Shown in pieces: positions 1 to 7,376 of a stretch of DNA of 64,000 bases. Location: the NCBI GenBank assembly GCA_958431815.1, contig CAUASB010000003.1, positions 124,001-188,000 on the forward strand, read 5' to 3'. The notes beneath the pieces are model-generated. The model was not told where the DNA came from, ran no database searches, and saw nothing but the letters and a program-made list of their open reading frames with translations. Numbering within the stretch: position 1 is the first letter of the stretch; every line of letters begins with the position of its first letter. Position numbers and translations under genes: made by a program. The stretch is from an uncultured Eggerthella sp. (GTDB taxonomy: Bacteria > Actinomycetota > Coriobacteriia > Coriobacteriales > Eggerthellaceae).

Positions 1-205
1 CCTCTTTCGGCTTATTTTGCTCGGCACGGAGAATTGCATCAAGCGGGTTATCGGTATGTTCTTTGGCCTTGTTGGCAAAGCCGGTAAAGCCGTTGGGTAG
101 GTCTTGCACGAAGAGCCCTTCTTTCGTCTTATAAGGATAAAGAAAAGTATACCGCGCCACGCAAGTGGCTTGCAGCATAGCGCGGAAAGCTTCCCAATGC
201 GACAT
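1..205 (-). CDS. hypothetical protein, N-terminal fragment (runs off left edge)
   Basis: An open minus-strand frame runs from an ATG at 205 to the window edge, giving 68 residues that begin MSHWEAFRAMLQATC and include the segment LYPYKTKEGLFVQDLPNG. Codon use looks like real coding sequence and no other long frame fits here. An in-frame TGA lies just upstream of the ATG, so the start cannot be much farther out. I see no clear Shine-Dalgarno sequence. I do not recognise the family; nothing in the visible part shows a signal peptide or membrane segment. Confidence 0.55.
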   Translation of the reverse strand, partial: MSHWEAFRAMLQATCVARYTFLYPYKTKEGLFVQDLPNGFTGFANKAKEHTDNPLDAILRAEQNKPKE

Positions 206-469
206 TTTTGGATCTTGAATTCACTGCAATTGTTTGAAACGCGCTTCCCAGTGAACATTAGCCATTGAGAAAACAAGAATCTCGAACCTTCTGCAATTTT
301 TTCGATTGCAGATTCCCCTCTCCCCTTTCACCTGGTCGGAAAATCACCCTGCTCGGTGCAGGGTTTGTTGCTTTGCTGCACCTCATTTTTTAAGAAACGC
401 CGCGTTACTTAACCGCTGGATTGCGATACCATAAACCTAATAGGTAAAACTCCGTTCTAAGGAGCCGCT
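206..469. other. intergenic region with two small hairpins
   Basis: No gene seen. There is a TCTGCAAT/ATTGCAGA inverted repeat around 290-315 and an ACCCTGC/GCAGGGT hairpin around 349-369. The promoter of the DUF362 gene must lie in the 420-460 part, but no strong hexamers stand out. Confidence 0.4.
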
Positions 470-1480
470 ATGGCTGAAGCAAATCCGCAAGCAGCAACCA
501 ACGGCAGCGTTCGCGTTCCGTTCGACCAGCGCGATGGCGCTACCTCCGACGTATTCTTCACGCGCGACCTTTCCGCTGAAGGCCTGCATCGCGCAGTGGC
601 GAAGGTTGCCCCGCAGCTTACCGGCAAGGTTGCCATCAAGCTGCACACCGGTGAAAAGGACGGCCCCAACATCATCCCCTTCGGCTGGGTGAAAGAACTG
701 GTGTCTGAAGATTTGCCCGACGCCACCATCGTGGAAACCAACACCTACTACGAAGGCGACCGCTACACCACCGAACAGCATCGCGAAACCATCGCCCACA
801 ACGGCTGGACGTTCTGCCCTGTTGACATCATGGATGAAGAGGGCGTCACCACCTTGCCCGTTGCCGGCGGCAAGTGGTTCGACGAAATGCATGTGGGCAC
901 CCATATGCTGAACTATGATTCCATGCTTACGTTGACCCATTTCAAGGGCCACACCATGGGCGGCTTCGGCGGCTCCAACAAGAATCTGGGCATTGGTTGC
1001 GCCGATGGTCGCATCGGCAAGGGCGAGATCCACACCGTTCCCGGCTCCGACAACCTGTGGTCCATTGCCGAAGAAGAGCTGATGGAGCGCATCACCGAAT
1101 CGACCAAGGCCACCATCGACCATTTCGGTGAGCACATCGTGTACGTGAACGTGATGCGCAACATGTCGGTTTCCTGCGACTGCGAGGGAACGGGCGCCAT
1201 GCCGGTTGTCACGCCGAACGTAGGCATCCTGGTTTCCACCGACATCTGCGCCATCGACACTGCCTGCGTAGACTTGGTATACGCCATGACCGAAGCCGGC
1301 CTGTGCGACAACCACGACTTGGTCGAGCGCATGGAAACCCGCCATGGCCTGCGCCAGCTTTCCTACATGCACGAACTGGGCATGGGCAACTGGAAGTACC
1401 GCCTGCTCGACCTGGACAACGGCGAAGCCGAGCTCACCCAAGCCGAAGCCGTAGCGCACGTTAAGCCCTTCGAAGGCTAA
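470..1480 (+). CDS. DUF362 domain-containing protein
   Basis: 336 residues. The DUF362 family is defined by a core seen here: a KxGEKDGPN-type segment (about residues 55-65), a glycine-rich GHTMGGFGGSNKNLGIGC stretch (about 163-180), and a late VGILVSTDICAIDTACVD segment. Family members are often fused to ferredoxin domains; this copy has no CxxCxxC cluster, only scattered cysteines. The ATG is preceded by AAGGAG at a 5-nt spacing, so the start is secure. It is monocistronic, facing enolase, and ends in its own hairpin terminator. Biochemical function of the family is not settled; a role in anaerobic redox or metal chemistry is only inference. Confidence 0.88.
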   Translation: MAEANPQAATNGSVRVPFDQRDGATSDVFFTRDLSAEGLHRAVAKVAPQLTGKVAIKLHTGEKDGPNIIPFGWVKELVSEDLPDATIVETNTYYEGDRYTTEQHRETIAHNGWTFCPVDIMDEEGVTTLPVAGGKWFDEMHVGTHMLNYDSMLTLTHFKGHTMGGFGGSNKNLGIGCADGRIGKGEIHTVPGSDNLWSIAEEELMERITESTKATIDHFGEHIVYVNVMRNMSVSCDCEGTGAMPVVTPNVGILVSTDICAIDTACVDLVYAMTEAGLCDNHDLVERMETRHGLRQLSYMHELGMGNWKYRLLDLDNGEAELTQAEAVAHVKPFEG

Positions 1481-1508
1481 GCGCAGCACGCATATTCGCT
1501 GTTTTCGA

Positions 1509-1544
1509 GCGCCCATTCTCTTTGCGAGGTGGGCGCATTTCTTT
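1509..1544 (+). terminator. rho-independent terminator of the DUF362 gene
   Basis: GCGCCCA (1509-1515) pairs with TGGGCGC (1530-1536), followed by ATTTCTTT. Confidence 0.7.
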
Positions 1545-1556
1545 GCCCAATACACA

Positions 1557-1593
1557 AGAAGGGCCCGCAAGCTTCATGCCTGCGGGCCCTTCT
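1557..1593 (-). terminator. hairpin terminator after enolase
   Basis: Perfect 13-bp arms, AGAAGGGCCCGCA (1557-1569) and its complement (1581-1593), 20 nt past the eno stop codon. The U-tract on the minus side is poor, so the stem does most of the work. Confidence 0.65.
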
Positions 1594-1612
1594 GAAATAT
1601 CGAACCTGGCGT

Positions 1613-2905
1613 TTAGCGGTTGATGTTGTAGAACGCCTTCATGCCGGCATACTGGCCGGAATCGCCCAACTGCTCTTCGATGCGAAGAAGCTGGTTGTAC
1701 TTGGCAACACGGTCGGAACGGCACGGTGCGCCCGTCTTGATCTGACCGGCGTTAGTAGCAACTGCCAAATCGGCGATGGTAACGTCTTCGGTTTCGCCGG
1801 AACGATGGGACATGATGCATGCATAGCCTGCCTGCTTTGCCATCTGAACAGCCTCAAGAGCCTCGGTAAGAGAGCCGATCTGGTTGACCTTTACCAGGAT
1901 GGCGTTTGCGCAACCAAGCTCGATGCCCTTGGCAAGACGCTTGGGGTTGGTTACGAACAGGTCGTCGCCAACCAGCTGAACCTTGTCGCCGATGCGGTCG
2001 GTCAGGGCCTTCCAGCCGTCCCAGTCTTCTTCAGCCATGCCGTCTTCAATGGAGATGATGGGGTACTTCTGAACCAGAGCCTCCCAGTAATCGACCATTT
2101 CAGCGCTGGTAAGCTCACGGCCTTCGCCTGCCAGAACGTACTTGCCTGTTTCAGCGTTGTAGAACTCGGTGGAAGCGGGGTCCATAGCGAACATGATGTC
2201 GGAGCCAGGCTTGTAGCCAGCCTTTTCGCATGCCTCGACGATGTACTTCAGGGGTTCCTCGTTGGTGGTGAAATTGGGAGCGAAGCCGCCTTCGTCGCCA
2301 ACGCCGCCACCCAGGCCAGCCTCATGCAGAACCTTCTTCAGAGTGTGGTAGATCTCTGCGCACCAACGCAGCGCCTCGGCAAAGGAGGTTGCGCCAACGG
2401 GCATGATCATGAACTCCTGGAAGTCCACGTTGTTGTCAGCATGCTCGCCGCCGTTCAGGATGTTCATCATAGGCGTAGGCAGCATGTTGGCATTCGCGCC
2501 GCCAACGTACTTGTAAAGAGGAAGCTCAGCAGATTCTGCGGCAGCCTTGGCAACAGCAAGCGATGCACCCAGGATGGCGTTTGCGCCGAAGTTGCCCTTG
2601 TTCTCGGTGCCGTCGAGCTCGCACATGATGGCGTCGATGCCGCGCTGGTCGTCGGCTTCCATGCCAATAAGAGCATCGGCAATCTCTTCGTTCACGTGGG
2701 AAACGGCCTTCAGCGTGCCCTTGCCCAGGTAACGCTCAGAATCGCCATCGCGAAGCTCAACCGCTTCGAAAGCGCCCGTAGATGCGCCGGAAGGAACAGC
2801 TGCACGACCGGTTGCATAATCGTCGAGCACAACCTCAACCTCTACCGTGGGGTTGCCGCGGGAGTCAAGGACCTCACGACCGAACACATCGATGATGGTA
2901 CCCAT
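1613..2905 (-). CDS. eno: enolase (phosphopyruvate hydratase)
   Basis: Converts 2-phosphoglycerate to phosphoenolpyruvate in glycolysis; cytosolic, Mg-dependent. 430 residues, the usual bacterial length. Visible family marks: RGNPTVEVEV near the N-terminus, the substrate-loop GASTG, the metal-ligand region SIEDG(MAEEDW), and the enolase signature ILVKVNQIGSLTEA followed by SHRSGETED. The ATG has AGGAGG 7 nt upstream. It lies 97 nt downstream of ecfT on the same strand and ends at a strong hairpin. Confidence 0.98.
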   Translation of the reverse strand: MGTIIDVFGREVLDSRGNPTVEVEVVLDDYATGRAAVPSGASTGAFEAVELRDGDSERYLGKGTLKAVSHVNEEIADALIGMEADDQRGIDAIMCELDGTENKGNFGANAILGASLAVAKAAAESAELPLYKYVGGANANMLPTPMMNILNGGEHADNNVDFQEFMIMPVGATSFAEALRWCAEIYHTLKKVLHEAGLGGGVGDEGGFAPNFTTNEEPLKYIVEACEKAGYKPGSDIMFAMDPASTEFYNAETGKYVLAGEGRELTSAEMVDYWEALVQKYPIISIEDGMAEEDWDGWKALTDRIGDKVQLVGDDLFVTNPKRLAKGIELGCANAILVKVNQIGSLTEALEAVQMAKQAGYACIMSHRSGETEDVTIADLAVATNAGQIKTGAPCRSDRVAKYNQLLRIEEQLGDSGQYAGMKAFYNINR

Positions 2906-3002
2906 GTAATTTCCTCCTTGGAAACGTTTTCATCAAACAGTCGAATGATACCATGCAGCCCCTGTGCGCCCGGTCCCACCCAGGCAAGTGCGCCGATTAC
3001 CG

Positions 3003-3842
3003 CTACAGAAGGTACGCTACCGCCACCAACACTGCCGAACAACCCGCAAAACCTACCGCTTGCCGCGCGTCCAAGTGCGGTTGCGCCAATGCGGTTCGCC
3101 GCCCCTTCCCGTAGCAGCGCGCCTCCATCGAAACGCTCAGTGAATCAGCGCGCCTGAAAAGCCGCACCACCAGGGGAATGAACACGGTGCGGTAAGCGAA
3201 GATGCGCTGCCATACGCTGCCGTCGTCGAACCGGGCACCGCGCGATGTTTGGGCGTTGCGCACCAAGGTCAGCTCTTCTGCGGTAAGGGGGATGAAGCGA
3301 ACGGCGACGGAGAGCATGGTTGCCGCATCGTCCACAGACACGTGCACAGCTTGCAAGGGACGCATAAGGCAAGCAAACGCACCTGTCAGCGCTTCGGAAG
3401 AAGTGGTGAAGGTGACCACGAAACTTGCCTGCAAGATAAGGAAGATGCGCACCGCATAGAACAGCGCGAACATGCATCCTTCGGGCACGAAGCCGAAGTT
3501 CCCGACCAGGGAAATAGGCTGCTGTCCTTCGGCAAGGCCAGCCGAAACGCCGCCCAACCCTGATTCCGCACCAGCCGTTACGTCGAACGTGAATGCGTTG
3601 CAAACCCAGATAAACGCAAGCAATACCAACAACGGAAGCGAAAGCGCCCCGAGCTTTTTAAGGGGAATGCGTGCAGCAGCCACGGCAACGCACACCGCAA
3701 GGGCATATATGCCTAGGCCCTTCCACGTATCGACGAAGAACACGCCAACGGAAAACAGCACCAACAGCACAAGCTTCACACGAGCGTCGGCGCGATGGAT
3801 GGGAGTTGTCCCCGAAAGATATATGCGAAGCGTTGGCATCAT
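3003..3842 (-). CDS. ecfT: energy-coupling factor transporter transmembrane protein EcfT
   Basis: EcfT couples the two ATPases of an ECF importer to a vitamin- or metal-specific S component. Several hydrophobic segments are visible (for example around LVLLVLFSVGVFF and LPLLVLLAFIWVCNAF), and the two coupling-helix motifs of the family are present as SRGARFD and MEARCYGKGRRT. The frame is open to a TTG at 3977, giving 324 residues, but homology-like sequence begins at the MMPTLRIY stretch, so I place the start at the ATG at 3842 (279 residues). Neither start has a good Shine-Dalgarno site. No EcfA or S-component gene is adjacent, so the substrate is unknown. Confidence 0.85.
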   Translation of the reverse strand: MMPTLRIYLSGTTPIHRADARVKLVLLVLFSVGVFFVDTWKGLGIYALAVCVAVAAARIPLKKLGALSLPLLVLLAFIWVCNAFTFDVTAGAESGLGGVSAGLAEGQQPISLVGNFGFVPEGCMFALFYAVRIFLILQASFVVTFTTSSEALTGAFACLMRPLQAVHVSVDDAATMLSVAVRFIPLTAEELTLVRNAQTSRGARFDDGSVWQRIFAYRTVFIPLVVRLFRRADSLSVSMEARCYGKGRRTALAQPHLDARQAVGFAGCSAVLVAVAYLL

Positions 3843-3983
3843 GCTGTTAAGTATGCCATGCGCAACAGCCAATAAAGATAGGGGCTTTTTGCTTACCGCA
3901 AAAGCGCACGGTTGCAACCCGCTCGAAGAAAACGCGCGAACAGAGCGCAAGGCAACGATGCCGGCACCAAGACGCAAAGATCG

Positions 3984-4532
3984 CTACATCGAATGAGTGC
4001 TGTATATCGGATCGTCTTCCCACAGCACCACTTCACCGGATTCGCGCGTTTTATTCAGGTCGATAACGCGTTGGTTCGCCGACCCGCAAAAACGCAGGGT
4101 GATGTCGTGTTGTTCTTCGATATAGGGACCGTCGATCAGGACATCGATAAAGCTCAACAGCTCATCGGTGGCCTCGGTACGACGCGGTGAATCGGGATCG
4201 ACAAGCTCCTCGTACACATCGCCTGTGTAACACCAGATGGTCTTTTCCGGATGGGCCGTTTTGGCGGCGCGGGCAAGCTCCAACAAGCCACGCTGGTTTT
4301 CAGGTTCCATCGGTTCGCCACCCAGGAACGTAAGGCCATCGACGAAAAAGTCGTCGAGCGTTGCCAGCACTTCGCGTGCTACTTCGGGCGTGAACTCCTG
4401 CCCATAGGAAAAGCTCCATGTTTCCGGCTGGAAGCAATTCTTGCAATGATGCGAGCACCCCGAAACGAACAGGGTGGTACGCACCCCTTCCCCATCGGCG
4501 ATGTCGCGATATTTGATATTTGCGTAGTTCAC
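3984..4532 (-). CDS. nrdG: anaerobic ribonucleoside-triphosphate reductase activating protein
   Basis: A radical-SAM activase that installs the glycyl radical on NrdD. The CSHHCKNC cluster (Cx3Cx2C) about 27 residues in binds the 4Fe-4S cluster; the GGEP motif (TFLGGEPM) that contacts SAM follows. I choose the GTG at 4532, preceded by AAAGGA, which gives 182 residues as expected for the family; the frame stays open to 4733, but that extension has no family sequence. Unusually, it is not next to nrdD: a MerR/oxidoreductase/MFS module lies between them on the map. Confidence 0.93.
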   Translation of the reverse strand: MNYANIKYRDIADGEGVRTTLFVSGCSHHCKNCFQPETWSFSYGQEFTPEVAREVLATLDDFFVDGLTFLGGEPMEPENQRGLLELARAAKTAHPEKTIWCYTGDVYEELVDPDSPRRTEATDELLSFIDVLIDGPYIEEQHDITLRFCGSANQRVIDLNKTRESGEVVLWEDDPIYSTHSM

Positions 4533-4807
4533 GCCTGTTCCTTTCACAAGGTATGCGTCATGTATCAGCGAGCGCAGTTCCAATGAGCGGAAAATTTCAA
4601 AGGCAAGCGCACCGGCGGCACGCTTGATTCCCCGTTGTGCATAGATGGGCGTATTCCGCGAAGCTTGCGCCAAAAAAAGCAGCCTTCGCGCCACCCTGAC
4701 CGTTAAGCTTACCACGCCGTCGAACCTGCGCACCTCTCACGGCGCTTCGCATGAATGTTGCACCGCCCGAAAAGCAGTATGGCTCCATCCCATCCGCAAC
4801 GGAGCTT

Positions 4808-5236
4808 CTATTCAGGGCATCGCTCGCCAACACGCCAATTCATAGGATTGCTGTCATCTATGCAATTGCCGGCAAGGATATCCTTCATATGCCCGGTTTT
4901 CTCGGACAGATACTCATAACGGCGCTTTGCCGCCATCAAGTCTTCCTTCGCTTTTGCCTGCAGCTTGAGCAAAACCTGTTCTCGTTCGGCAATGGTGCTG
5001 TCGCCTTGCAGGCACAGCTCGAAGTATTCTCGAACCTCGGCAATCGACATCCCGCTTTTCCTCAGAAACGCCGCCATGTCCAGCCACTTCAAAGAGTCAT
5101 CATCGAACAGTCGGTTTCCGTGCTCATCCACTTTCAGGTTGGGCACAAGCCCGCAATCGCAGTAATAGCGCACCGTATGGACGGTCATTCCCGTATGCCG
5201 CACCACTTCTTTGATGGTCATTGCCAAGAAAATCAC
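4808..5236 (-). CDS. MerR-family transcriptional regulator
   Basis: 142 residues. The N-terminal winged helix-turn-helix is typical (TIKEVVRHTGMTVHTVRYYCDCGLV, about residues 7-32, here split only for description), followed by FDDDSLKWLDMAAFLRKSGMS and a coiled-coil dimerisation helix. The C-terminal effector part is short and lacks the cysteine pattern of metal-sensing MerR proteins, so the ligand is probably organic. GTG at 5236 has AAGGG at good spacing; an ATG at 5221 is the alternative and matches where the domain begins. It is divergent from an oxidoreductase and MFS gene, with the operator between them, and presumably controls both. Confidence 0.93.
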   Translation of the reverse strand: MIFLAMTIKEVVRHTGMTVHTVRYYCDCGLVPNLKVDEHGNRLFDDDSLKWLDMAAFLRKSGMSIAEVREYFELCLQGDSTIAEREQVLLKLQAKAKEDLMAAKRRYEYLSEKTGHMKDILAGNCIDDSNPMNWRVGERCPE

Positions 5237-5245
5237 CTTTTTCCC

Positions 5246-5276
5246 TTGCCCTCGAGTTACTCGAGGGCTGTACCAC
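5246..5276 (+). promoter_or_regulatory. MerR-type promoter and operator
   Basis: TTGCCC (-35, 5246-5251) and TACCAC (-10, 5271-5276) are separated by 19 bp, the overlong spacer characteristic of MerR-activated promoters. The spacer carries a perfect 19-bp palindrome, CCCTCGAGTTACTCGAGGG (5249-5267), similar in form to SoxR-class boxes. It reads toward the oxidoreductase gene at 5316. Confidence 0.8.
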
Positions 5277-5315
5277 TAACGATATTGAATTTCCCCCTCA
5301 AACGAAAGGAAAACC

Positions 5316-5918
5316 ATGACCAACGTAGTAGCTATGGGCGCAACCGGCCCTTCCGGACGCTACATCGTAGAAGCGCTTGCAAACACCAACCTGGAAACCA
5401 CGCTCTTCGTTCGCAACGAAGCGAAGTTGGCTGGCCTGCCTACGCAAAACATGAATATTGTGGTGGGCGATGCAACCTCCAAAGCCGACATGGAACGCGC
5501 AATTAAAGGAGCCGATGTAGTGGTTTCCGCCTTAGGCGGCGATGTTCTCCCCATGGCCAAGGTGCTGGAAGAGCTGGTTCCTGCATCTTCGGTAAAGCAG
5601 ATTGTCTGGATGACGGGTATGGGCATCCACAATGAAATCACGGGGCCACGCGGCGAAGAGCTGGCACGCTATGCTCAGCAGATGCCCGAGTACATTGTGG
5701 CAGCCGACACCGTTGCCGCTATCCCCGTTGACGTTGCTCTGCTTCGTTGCCCTCTTATCACCGATGGCGATCATGTGGGCTATGAGCTTACCGAAGAAGG
5801 TGTTCAGCCCAACGAGCTTCCCATCGATCGTGCCGCCCTTGCTGCCTGCATCGTGGACCTCATCACCAAGCCCGGCATGAAGAAGAACGGCAGCTTCGGC
5901 CTTACCAACGACAAGTGA
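5316..5918 (+). CDS. NAD(P)H-binding atypical short-chain dehydrogenase
   Basis: 200 residues, one Rossmann domain. The N-terminal MGATGPSGRYIVEAL is the GxxGxxG dinucleotide-binding turn of NmrA-like/atypical SDR proteins; VVVGDATSKADMERAIKGADVVVSALGG is the following acidic strand and helix. No classical YxxxK catalytic pair is obvious, as in many members of this subgroup that reduce quinones or act as redox sensors. AAAGGA precedes the ATG. It is 6 nt upstream of the MFS gene in an apparent two-gene operon under MerR control. Confidence 0.88.
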   Translation: MTNVVAMGATGPSGRYIVEALANTNLETTLFVRNEAKLAGLPTQNMNIVVGDATSKADMERAIKGADVVVSALGGDVLPMAKVLEELVPASSVKQIVWMTGMGIHNEITGPRGEELARYAQQMPEYIVAADTVAAIPVDVALLRCPLITDGDHVGYELTEEGVQPNELPIDRAALAACIVDLITKPGMKKNGSFGLTNDK

Positions 5919-5924
5919 TCATCC

Positions 5925-7295
5925 ATGGCTGAATCTATTTCCCGAAAAGACAAGATCCTGGTTTCCACATTGCTCGTCGGAGCGTTTCTGGCAGTGCTGA
6001 ACCAGACGCTGGCCACCTCGGCGCTGCCCGCCATCATGGCAAGCCTGAGCATTTCTGCTGATACTGCGCAGTGGCTTACTTCGGCATACACCTTGGTGTA
6101 CGCCATTGTTATCCCGCTTTCGTCGTTTTTGATGAAACGTTTCAGCACTCGCAAGCTGTTCTTCGGAGCTTATGGCGCATTGCTGGCAGGAAGCATCGTT
6201 GCTGCCCTTGCGCCTGATTTTCCTATCTTGCTCGTAGGCAGGCTTTTACAAGCCGTATGCGTTGGCGTACTTACCCCGTTGACCATGACCGTGGTCATGC
6301 TGGTATTTCCCATGGAAAAACGCGGCATAGGCATGGGCATCGCGAACGTAGTGGTGGGCATTGCCCCCGCTGCCGGCCCCTTGTTCGCAGGCGTGGTTAC
6401 CGACTATCTGGGTTGGCATGCCATGTTCGCCTGCGTAGCCCTTATCGCCGTAGCAGTGATGGTCATCGCCGCATTCGTGCTGCCCAATCTCTCGAACGGC
6501 CAGGCCGCTTCGCTAGACATCCCCTCGGTGCTGCTTTGCTCTTTGGGCTTGATATTCATGCTGTACGGGTTCGGCGCCGTAGCTTCATCGGAAAACCCCG
6601 CTATACCACTTTGCATTGCAGCGGGCGGTATCGTGGTTCTTGGCTTGTTCGCACACCGTCAGCAGGGAATCGGCAATCCTTTGCTTAACCTGAGCATCCT
6701 TCACAAACACGCTTTCAGGACCGGCGTTGTTGCCATCTTGGTTATGCAGGCACTGTTCATGGGCGCTTCTCAGCTGGTTCCGCTGCTGGTGCAGCAGGGG
6801 TTGGGGCAATCGGCCACCGTTTCGGGCCTGGTAGTGATGCCGGGCGCGTTGGTCGGCCTGGTGGTCAGCCTGCTTTCGGGCCGCATCTTCGATGTCCTTG
6901 GCGTTAAAGCGCCCACTTTGATTGGCGCAGGCGCTCTGGTTGCCGGATTCGTCGGCCTTGCCTTTGCCCCGCAAAGCGGACTTATAGCATTGGGCTTTTT
7001 CATGGCCCTGGTCACATGCGGCAGCATGATGGCATTCACGCCCTTGCTTACGTGGGGCATCAATGCCATTGGACAAGACAGCATCGCTGACGGCAACGCC
7101 ATTTCCAACACAGCTCGTCAGGCATCTACCGCATTGGGCACGGCATTGTTCGTTTCCCTGATGTCGGGAGCATCCACATGGCATGGCGGCGCCACCGAAG
7201 GGCTGTTCTTCGGTTTGCAAGTCGCTTTCGTTGTTGAGTTGGCACTTGCCGCTATCCTTTTTGTTTGGCTGGCTTTTTCGATCCGAAAGTCCTAG
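5925..7295 (+). CDS. MFS drug:H+ antiporter (DHA2, EmrB/QacA type)
   Basis: 456 residues with the 14-helix look of the DHA2 subfamily. Motif C-like GIAPAAGPLFAG and the first-loop LATSALPAIMASLSIS, which resembles the LDxTxVNVALP element, are present. It is predicted to export hydrophobic toxicants with proton uptake. With the upstream oxidoreductase and the divergent MerR gene it makes a compact inducible efflux/detoxification cassette. It ends at a strong bidirectional terminator shared with nrdD. Confidence 0.93.
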   Translation: MAESISRKDKILVSTLLVGAFLAVLNQTLATSALPAIMASLSISADTAQWLTSAYTLVYAIVIPLSSFLMKRFSTRKLFFGAYGALLAGSIVAALAPDFPILLVGRLLQAVCVGVLTPLTMTVVMLVFPMEKRGIGMGIANVVVGIAPAAGPLFAGVVTDYLGWHAMFACVALIAVAVMVIAAFVLPNLSNGQAASLDIPSVLLCSLGLIFMLYGFGAVASSENPAIPLCIAAGGIVVLGLFAHRQQGIGNPLLNLSILHKHAFRTGVVAILVMQALFMGASQLVPLLVQQGLGQSATVSGLVVMPGALVGLVVSLLSGRIFDVLGVKAPTLIGAGALVAGFVGLAFAPQSGLIALGFFMALVTCGSMMAFTPLLTWGINAIGQDSIADGNAISNTARQASTALGTALFVSLMSGASTWHGGATEGLFFGLQVAFVVELALAAILFVWLAFSIRKS

Positions 7296-7344
7296 GAGCC
7301 CGAGCGCCCGCTCGTATCTTCTGCTGCGCATCCGCCCTCTACAA

Positions 7345-7374
7345 GAAGAGCCGCTTTTAAGCGGCTCTTCTTTG
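7345..7374. terminator. bidirectional terminator between MFS gene and nrdD
   Basis: 12-bp arms GAAGAGCCGCTT (7345-7356) and AAGCGGCTCTTC (7359-7370), with TTTG on the plus side; it sits between convergent stop codons. Confidence 0.8.
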
Positions 7375-7376
7375 TA

